From Acholoe squamosa (Eukaryota; Annelida; Polychaeta; Phyllodocida; Polynoidae), in contig OX439038.1 in assembly GCA_949317995.1 (NCBI GenBank), positions 37,887,113 through 37,951,112 of the forward strand: a DNA stretch of 64,000 nt. The letters are read 5' to 3'. The position numbers were made by a program, and so were the translations under genes. Numbering within the stretch: the stretch's first letter is position 1; the number at the start of each line of letters is the position of its first letter. Below the pieces are notes generated by a model. The model searched no databases. It was given only the letters and a program-made list of their open reading frames with translations, and was not told the DNA's origin. Below, piece after piece: positions 30,394-42,200 of the stretch.

Positions 30394-32130
30394 ATAGTAA
30401 CATATCTGTTTTTCTTCACAAAATGTTTTTCTTCAAGTTAATTTAGTAACACTGTGAATTCCAGTAGTGGAACAAGTCACCCTCATCCATCCCACACCCC
30501 CAACCCCCACTTGGTATCCCACATGTCAAAAACTGATGCATGCACATATAGCATATATGTATGACTGTATACTTATAATATTGGTATATTGATCTACAAA
30601 ATGTATCATCTTTAACTGCTTTGCCAAATTGTCGATAATAAGATTGCTGCCTACTACCTTTTTCACATCCTATGAGTCCACAAGTGGGCCCAGTTGGCAG
30701 AACGGCAAGACTGATTCTGGTTTATTGACCCAATAAAAACCTTTAAAAAAAATAGTACTTCCTAACACCTCCAGTCCCACCTTCGCCTAGTACATAATTT
30801 GTATTGTTCTCACTACCCATTACATAGACCACCACCACTGGTTATTACCACCACACACAGCTCTGTTGGTACTGGCCAGCAGCACACCCCATAGTGTGGG
30901 GTTTCACAGAAGTGACACAGTTATCAATTATGGTACAGTTAAACAAATATTGAGGGCCTACATATTTTCACACATTTTTTTATCATTCTATCACCAACTA
31001 AAACTAGACACAAGATAACAAGTCACCACGCCATGTCTCAGGACTATTCTCGACTATTCTATCAAAATCTACAACTCTTCGGTTTTATTATATCCTTTTG
31101 GTCACTTGAGATAAAAAAAAGTTAGGAAATGAATAATCCATCCATATTCATGCTCTGTACTAACTCTATACACTAAGACACACATCTCCCACGGTGGCCT
31201 GATCAGTAGGAGCGCCTGACTACACAGAAAACAGAGTGCAAAAACTAATCAATACTGATCACTTTAGGGTGCTCAAAATGATGCAGACTGGGGAGAGTAC
31301 CCTTTCAGAGTTATCATAAGTGATAACTGAATTTAATCATATTGATTAATTTTTTTGTCACCATATTTAGAAAAGAAAAACCGGGTTCATACGTATGATC
31401 AGAATGGGTAATCATTTTGATGACTTTTCATATTTTGAGTTTTATGACTGTTATAATTTGAGATTGATATTGACCCCCCCACACACACACCTTCATCATT
31501 CGGGCTTTGATTAGAGCTGGTCTACTCCATTCAGGAATATATAGGCCATGTGTATCTATGCTACTTCTTATCTTATTTCACAACATACCCTCTAATCAAA
31601 TTTAAATTTCACATTACATTCTTAGTTGTATATGTGTGTGATAATGCCTTCATAATTATTATCAGTGCAGCTATAAATCAATACATGTACATGGAGTATA
31701 TATATGACATCACTTTATTGTATAGTAGGTCCCCCTGTTGGCAGAAATAGAGTCATCACAATGATGACCTTTGTCCATCATTAGGGAAAAATTACCTAAA
31801 CTCAGCTGCTATGATCACCTTTTCACTGGCTTAGGTTTTCAATGTAGAACACAGAAGGTCCCTGGATCGCTCCCCATCCATGCCACCTATCTACGATTTT
31901 ATAGAGTACGTGAAAAACAATTGAAGGCCACGCAGTGCGTGTAGAGCTGTGCAATAGACAAGTTTGGCATGGGAGTAACTTACCTTAGTTACTTGGGTGC
32001 CCTAAAAGGTAGAGCAGACGGAGTAGTACTTCCTTCGGCAATGCACTTGGTATGGTTTTGGCACGGTGGCTGAGTAGGCCAGATAAGGGTGTCTCGGGTG
32101 TTATGATAATGAGGCAGTCATGCTTGGATT

Positions 32131-32175
32131 CACACACACTCAGAGTGTGTGTGTGTGTGTGTGGGGGGGGGGGGG
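32131..32175. repeat. Simple repeat (AC)n-(GT)n-(G)n
   Basis: CACACACACT and CAGAGTGTGTGTGTGTGTGTG are followed by 13 G. The AC and GT parts can pair as a hairpin. Confidence 0.9.
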
Positions 32176-32185
32176 TTCAAGATTG

Positions 32186-32690
32186 ATAACATTTCTAGAT
32201 TATGTTTGCATGTAAAACTTGAACAAAAAACAGTTACTTCATATGCTCCGAATGAAGGACGTTCTAATAATAATAGCATATAGTATGTGCACAGACCTAT
32301 AATAAGTACGGACTAGTCATTTTGCCACAGTTAATTGTCAAATGTGGACCTAAAGGTTAGGCCGAAAGATATGGTATCAGGATCCCAAGGACAATTATTC
32401 TATATTATATATGTTCCAAATCAAGGGCTTTCTAATAGTACATAGCATTAGTATGCGGGATTAGTAGTTTTGCCAGAATTAATTGTCAAACTTGGATCAT
32501 AATCCAAATCTTTGGAGTTGGCCGACTGGTCAGACAGAGAGATGTGGTATCAAGATCCCATCCCTAGATTTTGTTTCAATGTAAAACTTGGATAAAGGAA
32601 AATTATTCCATATACTACTAATCAAGGGCATTCATATGGTATATAGCATTAGTAGTTTCGTCAGAATTGTCAAATCTCAATCATTATGAT
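32186..32690. repeat. Degenerate tandem repeat, about three units of 150-180 bp
   Basis: Recurring blocks in the same order: TGTAAAACTTG, ATATGCT/ATACTA, AGGGC/ACGTTCTAATA, ATAGCATTAGTA, TTTGCCAGAATTAATTGTCAAA, and GATATGGTATCAGGATCC. Units begin near 32186, 32366 and 32546. Confidence 0.6.
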
Positions 32691-32757
32691 GAAAAAGTAG
32701 GGACAGACTGAGCCCTGCAGGGGTGTGTGTGCAGCCAAGAATAACACCTGAGACACT

Positions 32758-33099
32758 TGTAGAGGTTTGTGTTTCTAACCAGCTAGGTTCAGGTCTCATG
32801 ATTCGAAATAAAAGATGAAGACAGTATTCCGAGTGCCAACGGTTTATTTAGTACACTTTCCGGTTATCCTGGAGTCTATGAATAGGGAAACATGTCACTA
32901 AATGTAGCATGTACGGAGGCCTACATGGCCTCTGACGTGGTAGGTGAGCACAGAGCCTTTTATAGGAATGCTCCCGGTTGTCGCCAGGCATCCCACGGAC
33001 CCGGACAGGTGCTGCCACCTATCCGAAACCTCAGGAACGCAAGGCGACAGGTCTCACCCGCCACGCCAGAAGGCACCAATATTATTATATACCTCTACA
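32758..33099 (-). repeat. 3' LTR of element D (342 bp)
   Basis: In element orientation TGTAGAGGTATATAATAATA...ending in CCTCTACA; followed on the + strand by the complement of a polypurine tract (33100-33110). It matches LTR-F and the scrap at 13.46 kb. Confidence 0.85.
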
Positions 33100-33356
33100 C
33101 TACTCCCCCAGAAAATAGGTAGGAGTTATAACTATTAAATTATTATATAGGATTAACATATACAAAATGTTTATCCATACAATAGAGGTTAAATTATAGT
33201 TAAACAACTGTACCATAGGAAAGTATTTACGTTTATATGTCAACATGGATTCGAAAGTAATATTATAGTTACGGATAGTTAAATGATAGTAAGGTAAGTA
33301 CAATAGTGGAGTACTTGATTTGTAATGAATCTGAACATATGAACAAGGATTAATAT
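33100..33356 (-). other. Element D 3' UTR, distal part
   Basis: AT-rich noncoding DNA alignable with F (26.9-27.1 kb, reversed). It stops at 33356 with AATAT, and the same UTR resumes at 46692 with ATATG. Confidence 0.75.
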
Positions 33357-33605
33357 TGTAGTGGTTAGTGAAAACGTCTCTGGAGACACCGGGATTCAAA
33401 CCCGGGTCTCTCGCTTGCAAGTCGAGTGCTCTACCGCTGAGCTACATCCCCTGGCCTGACATACCCTGTCACCAACACGGCCCCACTGACATTTCCACCT
33501 TCCAACTACCCTGGATCGGTATGGTATACATAGGGGGAGTGACACAACCAAGTGAACAGTCCCTCTGAAGGCTCTGCGCACCCGACGGGGGAACGAACCC
33601 CTACA
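33357..33605 (-). repeat. 3' LTR of the miniature element (249 bp)
   Basis: In element orientation TGTAGGGG...AACCACTACA. It contains the tRNA-like sequence 33381-33451 and a T4 terminator (complement of 33371-33374). Confidence 0.88.
33381..33451 (-). tRNA. tRNA-Ala(UGC)-like, in LTR, weakened B box
   Basis: Cloverleaf folds: acceptor GGGGATG with TGTCTCC including the G3:U70 alanine identity pair, D stem GCTC/GAGC, anticodon TGC in loop CTTGCAA, T stem CCGGG/CCCGG. The T loop reads TTTGAAT instead of TTCGAAT, which spoils the B box and the G19-C56 contact. The anticodon stem has a 31-39 A:G mismatch, as in the partner copy. Confidence 0.75.
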
Positions 33606-33623
33606 CTCCTCCCAACCAGCTTC
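33606..33623 (-). other. Polypurine tract of the miniature element
   Basis: The minus-strand GAAGCTGGTTGGGAGGAG directly precedes the 3' LTR. Confidence 0.6.
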
Positions 33624-33799
33624 AACCGTATCCCGCCAGAACCGGTCCTCCAGTCCAGTCTGAACGGTACCAGTACTGAGTCACACACAGCCCATCTGTT
33701 TCCAAGTCGCTCAGCACTAGCAAGTTGAAGCGCTTGTCTATACCATACCGGCCCAGGTACCGAGCTCTCTAAAGGTCCCCCTTGCGAGGCAGGACCACT

Positions 33800-33813
33800 C
33801 GGTGTCTCCACCA
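33800..33813 (-). other. Primer-binding site, tRNA-Ala (self-encoded)
   Basis: Minus-strand TGGTGGAGACACCG is the exact complement of CGGTGTCTCCA plus CCA, the 3' end of the tRNA carried in this element's own LTR. One base separates it from the LTR, the same spacing as in the large elements. Confidence 0.88.
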
Positions 33814-33814
33814 C

Positions 33815-34058
33815 TGTAGTGGTCAGTGAAAACATCTCTGGAGACACCGGGATTCGAACCCGGGTCTCTCGCTTGCAAGTCGAGTGCTCTACCGCTGAGC
33901 TACATCCCCTGGCCTGACATACCCTGTCACCAACACGGCCCCACTGACATTTCCACCTTCCAACTACCCTAGATCGGTATGGTATACATAGGGGGAGTGA
34001 CACAACCAAGTGAACAGTCCCTCTGAAGGCTCTGCGCACCCGACGGGGGAATGAACCC
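33815..34058 (-). repeat. 5' LTR of the miniature element (244 bp, end trimmed)
   Basis: Same as the left LTR except five substitutions and absence of the last CTACA (+ strand) where element C starts. Confidence 0.87.
33839..33909 (-). tRNA. tRNA-Ala(UGC)-like, in LTR, intact A and B boxes
   Basis: Same cloverleaf as the partner copy, with G3:U70, anticodon TGC, A box TAGCTCAGCGG and a consensus B box GGTTCGAATCC. A TTTT terminator follows 6 nt after the 3' end (complement of 33829-33832). It should be transcribable by Pol III. The 31-39 A:G mismatch and a four-base variable loop are unusual, so it may not be a working decoder of Ala codons. Confidence 0.82.
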
Positions 34059-34435
34059 TGTAATGGTTCGTGGTCTTACGGACCTGGGGGCTTCGGGTCT
34101 TACGATTCGGGAAAGAAAGAGTAAGACGGTGTTTCAAGTGTATGCCAACGGATAGTCTTTATTAAAATACACACTCACGGCTACCCGATAGTTATTAAGA
34201 GGGCAGCTAACAGATACTAAGGATGGTCTTACATACTTGGAGGCCAGAAGGGCCTCTGACGTAGCGGCTGAGCCCTGGGCTTTATATAAGGACCCAGGTG
34301 TTCGTCGTCAGATGTCCCCACAGACCCGGATCAGTGCTGCCACCTATCCGGAACCTGAGGAATGTCCGACGACTCGACTCACCCGCCACGTCAGACGGTA
34401 CCCAACACTATGGTTATACAATAAGTACCTCTACA
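34059..34435 (-). repeat. 3' LTR of element C (377 bp)
   Basis: TG...CA ends, TATA box (complement of TTTATATAAGG near 34281) and CTACGTCAGAGG block as in B. Confidence 0.94.
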
Positions 34436-35987
34436 CCACTCCCCCAGACATTTTAGGAAGGAGTTATAGTTATTGTATTATTACAGGGATAACATTACTA
34501 TACGTCTAAACCCTTAATAATAGAGGTACAACCATAGATATAACGTTAACACCATGTTCAGTATGATTCGAATGTCAATTTCACATATTTGATAGTGTAT
34601 GTAGTTACAGAATAACAAACCGGATGTTGTAATACAATACGAATTAGTTGAATGAATAACAGTTGTGTGTAACGGAACTGTTAATTAACCTTTTATACCA
34701 TATAATAACAATCTATGTTTACGGTATAAGTATTAGGATAAGTATCGTAATTCACATATATGTGATAATAACAGTTATATGTAACGGAACTGTTAATATT
34801 GAATAAATCACATAATAACATCCATATGTGTTTGTAATTATTAATATCATAAATGATTATATAGTCTTGAAAAAGACTTTTAAAGTAACCACACTATCTA
34901 ATGACATTTTATATGTTATGACCAAATGAATCCGTTAAGGATTTCGTGAGTTATTAGGAATAGGACCGTTATAAATTATACACTTGAAAAAGAAAAATAA
35001 ATCACGGTGGAGTAATGTATATGACACTATGTGTGATACCACCGTGTACCAAATAACCATTATAGCACCAGATGAATATATTTATAATACAATATGCCTC
35101 GCAGGACAATAATATGAATAATCTGGTGAGGTTTACCGGATCTTGTTAAATAGCATGAATACTAACCAGAGATCCGTATTAATAGATATGTATATACCCG
35201 TATCAAAATATACAATAATTTATCACCACAGTGTGATTATACACATACAAATGATATTAGAAAGAAAATAGGTATATGACATTATATACATGATAAATGA
35301 TAAATGCTGCTGGAGTCTTGTGCTGCAGTCTGCCGGATGCTAGACGGTTGGTATGGTGGTCAGCTAACCACGGGATGGACGTGCTAAAGTCTTTTTCATG
35401 ATCCAGGTTAATAAATGTGAACACGGTAGATGAATTTGGGGCAGCTACCCACAATCCTCTAGAAGTGCTTTTGTTCATAGGTATATGCGAATGGTGTAGA
35501 ATAATAGTAGAATAATAGTCCGGTTTTGTCAACAAGTAGAAACGTAATCCATTTAAGTATAGTTGACATAAGTATGAGTCCAAAGTAGGTTGGTCCGGAA
35601 GTAGTAGTATGTAATAGTATGTAGTTTTAATCCATTCGGGAGTAGAGGTAGCATAGAATCGTATAGTCCATCCTTATATAGTGGTCAGCAACAGGTAACA
35701 GCAGGAATCAGGAACCAGCATCCGGATACGTATGACAGCAGCAAGTCTACTATTGGATTTTTCATAAGTGTAGTTTCGAATCCGAATAGACTATTCAGGG
35801 TATAATCAAGGGTTATACGTCCTGAATCATACAATTAGCTGGTTATAAATGGAACCCGGAACACAAAGAGCAGGTGTTCATCATTCTAATAAAAGACATT
35901 CGCAGAAGTGTAGTGTTCCGCAAAGACTAAATCTGGTTATTAGTGGAGAAGAAAATAATATATATAGAGAAATAATCCGTAGCATGC
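34436..35987 (-). other. AT-rich 3' UTR of element C
   Basis: Reversed homologue of 5822-7346. Stem-loops ACAGTT...AACTGT at 34659-34681 and 34771-34793 match the pair in B; the CACGGTGG...CCACCGTG inverted repeat lies near 35003-35046. There is no gene. Confidence 0.8.
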
Positions 35988-38729
35988 TTAGGTGGACTTC
36001 TTAGCATGCTTCTTCTTAAGAAGATCTAGAGCCGATTCGGGAGTGCCGTCCCACTCGTCGATATCGACTCCGAATACCCTCATATACTTAGTGTTTAAGT
36101 TGGTATTCCGGGTAATCTCCTCCTTAACACGCTTCTCCAGAACGTGTACGTCCATAGCTGCCTGTTCTTTGGCAGCTAAGGCTTCATCCTCCTGGGCCTT
36201 TACATCGTCCCGAATGAGGGTCTCGAGGCACTGTTTTTCGGCATCTGCCACCTCCTTCATGCATAACAGGGTATCGTTAAGGAGACCCTGATGGAAGTCA
36301 GTCGCTCTGTCGCGGACACATTTCTCCCAGTGGGTGTAGATGGCCTTCTGGACATCCGCTTCCCCCTGGCGAGACTTCTCGAACCAGATTTCTGCATTAC
36401 CTGTTTTAATGGTAATTGCATCCTTTGGTTTCTCAGGTGGTGCGACAACCTTGGGGGGAGTCGACACTGCCTGAGGACCACTTCTGGATGTAGGGCTTCC
36501 GGATACTCCTGCTGTTGGTACACAGTAGGTGGGAGGCGCTGGATTCTGCTTCAGCCCCATCTGCATATACAGTTGTACCTGCTCTGGGGTGAAGTTTACT
36601 GGTAGAGCGGCTGCAGCAGCTGCGGATCCAGCGGCAGCAGGTGCTGAAGTCTTCTTGGGGACAAGTCGACCACCCTTTCCAACGACCAAGGTCTGGCTCT
36701 CGGGTCCAGGTCCCTGGTTCATGGACGGAAAGTTACGGGTGTTAACTTTCCCCGGCTTAGATACAGCACCTGCGTATCCTGCAGATTCGTACCCGGGAGT
36801 CAGGACAATCTTGGCGCGGAGTTTCGAATCCTTGGTCTTCGGAACTTCGCAGAGGACTAGGTCCCCTGGTCGGATCTTCGACCAAGCATCTTCACTCAAG
36901 CTATCGAACTCCTTCATGAGTTCCTGATGAAGCTCCATGATTCGTTTGCGAGCCCCATCTTCCGCATGGCACTTTTTCTGGTGTCTAGCCAGATCGCTAC
37001 GTTGGTTATACTGAACCTTCGTAGTGCATTTCTTGCCCTTCTTACCATAACTCGGATCACAAATGTAAACCGGGTGATGGTGAAAATGGGCCTCCACTAG
37101 ATGTCTCTGGAACCGGGCTGAAGTGCTCCAGGTCCGGATCGAGACGTCACTGGCATCCTGGCAGATGGAGAAGGGACAGGACTTTTGGTCGTCACCGTAC
37201 CACTTCTCAAGTGCCCACTGCAACTTGTGCCTCTGGGTATAGGTGTAATACCCTTCGGTATGATTAAGCATAAGCCACATCTTTCGATAGGCTTTGCTCG
37301 GATTGGGGTCTTCGTCTGAGAGACGCATCCAATCTTCATCATCCGACTCGTTGTTCTTGTTTACAGAGTCCGGGCAGGCGTACAGGGTAGAGCCGTCCTT
37401 CTTTACTCCGTAAGCACAGTCGGAGAAGCACGTCGGGATCCGGGTTTTGAATCCGGATTTGGCGTTAGCCCAGCGTTCTGCCTCGGTTTGAGTAGATGGG
37501 GTGGCTTTCTCATCATACTCCACCGAGGACTCGTGCACTGATTCCTCGTTTGAGGAAACAACCTCCATGGCAGTACTACCAGTGGCTGAGGTGCTGGCTT
37601 TCGGTTCGGCTCTAGCAGAATCCGGAAGATTCTTGAGCTTCCATGCAACGGACCTCCTGTTCTTACTGACCTTCCAGTCTTCTTCCGGGTCCTTGGTTCC
37701 GGACGCGCTGGAGGTCGAGGCTTCTACCGGGCTTGGTTCGGTAGTACTGCCGGTGGCTGTAGCAGAACCGGCTGTGCTTCGGGTGGCAAGCTTCAGGTCG
37801 GGGATAGGAGGTGCGGGTACTTCTACTTCCCTCTTAGCCTCCTGTTCTGCTTCCCTCTAGGGCCTCCTGTTCAGCAGTCATACGATGGACAAGGACCGTC
37901 CGAAGGGCTGCACTCCTGTCCAAACCCGTTAGCGACTTGTTTTGTACGTTGACTAACTCCGCTTCGGTTATATAATAACCGTCGTCCCACTGCTCGAAGT
38001 TGCTAGCAGCTTCACGGTACTCCTTCATGGTCCGGTACTGGGGCCGGGTGGCACAAGGACGGGGGTAGGTTTGCCCCTCGGGTTCCGAGACGCAGCCTAC
38101 CCAATCGATGTTGGTCTGTTTGACGTTCCACAGAGACCTATCCGGCTTCGGATACGCTCCGAGCAGGAAGGCTCTGTTTGTCGCATACACTACTTGGCGA
38201 AATGCAGTGTCCACCATGAGTCCTCGTTGGAACCACGGCCAGTCTCGGAGCCATTCGGGAGGCGTCCTGTCCAGCTGTTCGGGAGCCATGACGCCCTCGA
38301 TAGCCATTCTCACCTTCGGGTCCAGCCTAACCGGTGTACCGTCAGCGTAGGTCACCTGTGCCTGTAGCTCCGGATGGACGTACAGGTACCGACCGTCATA
38401 CTCTGCTGGAAACGGGTCAGCCACTGCTGGCTTCCACTGATCCTTCGGGCCGTCGACTTGTGTAGTCTCGGACCCAGTTGCTGCTGGTTCAGGGTTTGCA
38501 GCGTCTCCAGATCCCTCGGTCGGAAGTGGTGACAACATCTTTTCGGCTCATTCAGTGAGAATGAGGCCAACTTCTCCTCGAACGAGCGATCCGTGGGTTC
38601 CTCCACTTCCATCAGCTCGCTCGCTGCCTGTGTTACAGGTGACAAAGCTTCCGGAAAAGCTTCTGCGGACGGAGTCAGCTTATCCGGGTCGCCGGATAGC
38701 TTGGCTGCTACAACGGATTCCTCAGCCAT
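35988..38729 (-). pseudogene. ORF3 of element C, frameshifted and internally deleted
   Basis: Same protein family as ORF3-B. Start at ATG 38729 (MAEES). Frame breaks near 38540 (one base lost after the FSLNEP block) and near 37845 (small duplication around EQEA). Between them the N-terminal domain is complete, including FEQWDDGYY, which is missing in B. The last 526 codons from 37568 are open: acidic block, TERWANAKSGF-like block, fingers CPFSIC...HLVEAH and YICDP...HQKKCH, and the terminal motif MRVFGVDIDEWDGTPES near 36075. An in-frame deletion removes about 60 residues after ILTPG (near 36795). The C-terminus WFEKSRQGEADV...KKHAKKST is intact and shows what B would encode without its indels. 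Confidence 0.87.
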
Positions 38730-39235
38730 GACTGGGGAATCGACACGGGAGTCAAAATACTCCTTTTTCCGGCTTTTACGGCGCCGGGGCCGACACAGAC
38801 GGAGCCTGCCTGCTGAGAGACAGACTCTGAGGGCGCACAAGGGAGTTGCTAGACGGTAGAATTTAAGGTGAAAGGGGTGACCCGACCGACCTAAACACTA
38901 CCGAAAAACAATATGGCGACAAGCCAGCTTTCGTGACGTCATTTCCCCGCGAGTCCGCGGGGTCACGAGAGGTCAGTTGAGACTGGACGCGGTGACGTCA
39001 TGCGGAAACGCACGTGCTACAAGTGGAACATCAACTGATTGTTTTTAGGTAATTATCGCTCACGCCGATGACTCGTCTGGGGATTTAAGTGGAGATTATG
39101 GAAAGCTTAAGCAAATCCACCGGATTATCCGTCCACTACCCATTGGTACATCATACGGCGGCGACAAATAAGCCTTTCAGGTCAGTTGTCATCCGTTCCT
39201 CTAAATGTAAACATTACACTCGTTGTGTATACAGG
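38730..39235 (-). promoter_or_regulatory. Pol-ORF3 spacer with CRE, E-box and YY1-like sites
   Basis: Reading toward ORF3: CACGTG (39011-39016), TGACGTCA (38993-39000), TGACGTCA (38934-38941), and the complement of CAATATGGCG (38909-38918). Same order and near-same spacing as B and E. Confidence 0.62.
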
Positions 39236-42200
39236 TTAGGTCACTGCAGTCCTCTGGGCAATTCGAGGGCTGCGGCGAACGTATATCCCCTTCTTGGATA
39301 GTACTTTATCAGACCTGACAGTCTGAAGAGCCTTTTCTGGGTGTTTCTTGGCCTTCAAAACACCTTTCCTCTTCTTTTTGTCTTCACCTGCCGAGACTTT
39401 TTTAACTCCCCCACGCTTAATCGGTGTTGGCGTGGGTGGTACTGATTCGGAACACTTCTTAGGCCTACCCCGGCCTCGATTCACTGTAGTGTTCTTTACC
39501 TGGTCTATTATACGATTCCGGTTCAGGATCTTTCCGGAACCTTCACCATACATTTCTGTGGAGGTCTCCCTCCCAGACCATTTCCTTAGTCTAGCCACAT
39601 TTGACCAAGGTCTGATTTGATAATTACGGTACAATCACTGATAACTTGTGTTACAGTAAAGGGACCATCCCAATTAGACGCTAATTTTATGTGTCTAAGT
39701 GGTTCATGTAATCTCAGAACTCTGTCTCCGGATTGGAATTTCCGATGTTTTAGATCGGTATCATATCCAACCTTCTGCCATTTGGCACTTTTCTCTAAAT
39801 CAATTCGGACAGACTCATATGCCTTTTTGAATCTGTCTCATAAGCATTCGACAAAAACTACATGACAAGGTAGTTCCGGGTCCATTCCTACGACTCCAAA
39901 TACTAAGTCTGCAGGCATTATCAGATCTTCTCCGAATACTAAAAGGAGTGAGTTAGTACTTGAATGTACCGTGCTGTTATAAGCATGTGTCACGAAATGA
40001 CATTGCTCATCCCAGTCGTCCATGTGTTCATTGACGAGTTCTATTGAACCTTTCTACCAATCCGTCACTTTGTGGCCTATACGGGTTGGTTCTAGTCTTG
40101 CAGATAGCTAAGTATTCGCACATACCTTGCCAGAGATTTGATTCGAATTCCCTGCCTTGGTCACTGTGTAGCATTAATGGTACACCAAAAGTCAGTACCC
40201 AACCTTTTACAAAGGCTTCGGCACAAGTGACTGATTTGTGATCCGGTAGTGGGAATACTTTGGTGTATTTCGTATAATAATCACACACTACCATCATACA
40301 GGTATTATCATTAGCGGTTGTATTCAGTCCACTAATGATACCCACCCCGATTCTTGTGAATCTAACTACGAAAAGTTCTTGGGATAGTGGAAGTTTGCCT
40401 ATCCCAGGTCCGGGTTTGTTTTTACAACAGTCCGGACAGGTGGTTACCCATCTTTGCAAATCCCGTGTCATGCCAGGCCAATAGTACTTCTTGGAAAGTC
40501 GTGCTAATGAGCGTTTCCTTCCGAAATGACCACTGGTCCGATGTCCATGACAGAAGTACATAATGTCATGTCTCATGGCATGTGGTATCACCACTTGCAT
40601 GACTTTCTCACCATTTTTACATGGCTTCCAACGGTATAACACGCCTTTCCGGACTTCAAGCTCTGTCCATTGAGCAAGAAACCTTCTCATTTCTCGATTT
40701 TCCAGAGAGACCTCCGGTCTAACTGGACGTATACCCTTTACTAATTGTAGTAGCTGTGCAGTTATCGAGTCAGTTTCCTGGAAACGTCGTATGTGATCAT
40801 ATAGACCAATCCAATATACTGGCAACTAGGGGTTCGAATGGTCTTCGAATCCCTGCTAGCACTGCTCTATGAGCTCCACAATCAGTACAATCCGGATTAT
40901 CACATTTCCGAATTGGTATTCGAGATAAAAGCATCAGCATTTAAATGCTTAACTCCGGGTCTATGCTGAATCTGGTGATGTTCAAGCCCATATTCGGATA
41001 AATGGGCTAGCCATCGGCCCAACATCCCTTCAGCATCTCGGAAGTTCAATAGCCATCTTAAAGAGGACTGATCCGTACGTAAAGTAAAGTTCGTTCCCCA
41101 TAAAAAATGTTTGAACTTCTTTGTATATACGACCACTGCTAACAACTCTCTTTTGGTTGTGCAGGAATTGCACTGAGTTTTACTCAGTGTGTTGCTGGCG
41201 AAGGCAATAGGTACCTCTCTCCCATTTTGGACTTGCGAGAGAGCTGCACCAATGCTATCATTACTAGCATCAGTGTCCAGTATGAAATGATCCGTTTCAT
41301 TCGGATATTGTAATACTGGAGTACTCGTGAACAGGTCTTTTAGATTTTGAAAAGCAGATTCCTGCTCATGCGTCCAAGGAAATTTTTCCTTGGTACTTCC
41401 TGGAGTCCAGTTAGCAATTGTTTGTAATGGGTAACTGACTCTAGAATAATTCGGAATAAATTCCCTATAATAGGAACAGAATCCTAAAAAGGACCTCACT
41501 TCTTTGGGTGTTTTAGGTCTATTCCAATTTGTAACTGATTCGATTTTATCTGGATCAGCTTTTATTCCTTCATCACTAATGATGTGGCCCAAATAATTTA
41601 TGGACTTTCTAAACATGTGGCATTTCTTGGGTTTCAATTTGAGACCATTAGAAATAATACGTTCTAATACCAATTTGAGATTGTTAGAACACTCTTCGAA
41701 TGTTTTTCCGAAGACTATAACATCGTCAAGGCATCTTTTCACAATAAGTCACTTAGAATTGTTTCCATCATTGCTTCAAATGTTGCTGGTGCATTGCACA
41801 AACCAAACGGCATTACGTTATATTGGAATAATCCAATATGACTCGAAAATGCAGTCTTTTCCATATCAGATGGATTCATTCCCACTTGCCAATATCCTAA
41901 TTGCAAGTCTAAGGTACAAAACCAACTGTTTCCTCCTAAGGAGTCAATGGTTTCGTCTATTCTCGGTAATGGATACGAATTCTTTTTCGTTATTCCATTT
42001 AACTTCCTGTAGTCTATGCAAAAGCGGATAGTACCGTCTTTTTTTGTTACCATACACACAGGACTACTCCAAGGACTATTGGAAGGGACTATTACATCCT
42101 GTTCCAACATCTTGTTTATTTCCTCTTCAGCTACTCTCTTCTTCGCTAAAGGTAACCGTCTATATGGTATTTTAAAAGGTTCCGCATCTCCAGTATCTAT

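Larger units (their letters stand above)
30394..32757. other. AT-rich unassigned DNA, probably flank
   Basis: No gene or element with recognisable structure was seen over 2.3 kb. It contains an (AC)n/(GT)n inverted simple repeat with a G-run (32131-32175) and degenerate tandem repeats (32186-32690). This is the best candidate for host or very old repeat DNA in the window. Confidence 0.5.
33357..34058 (-). mobile_element. Miniature LTR element (TRIM-like) with tRNA-Ala gene in each LTR
   Basis: The two direct repeats 33357-33605 and 33815-34058 (5 differences by eye) have TG...CA character and flank a 209-bp noncoding interior. On the minus strand the interior starts, after one base, with a 14-nt PBS identical to the complement of a CCA-tailed tRNA-Ala, and ends in a purine-rich tract (complement of 33606-33623). 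There is no coding capacity, so it must use enzymes in trans. The right LTR lacks its last five bases where element C begins. Structure is read directly from sequence; the classification as TRIM is inference from size and layout. Confidence 0.88.

Noticed and set aside
31190-31240. Possible tRNA-derived SINE head (GGTGGCCTGATCAGTAGGAG)
   Set aside because: Resembles a D-arm region only; the rest does not fold and no second copy was seen.
32055-32130. tRNA-Leu/SINE-like GGTGGCTGAGTAGGCC sequence
   Set aside because: Only an A-box-like word is present; no B box, fold or terminator could be supported.
33506-34039. Minus-strand 177-codon frame across the miniature element
   Set aside because: It reads through the tRNA genes, PBS and both LTRs; duplicated LTR sequence makes it look long. 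Not a gene.
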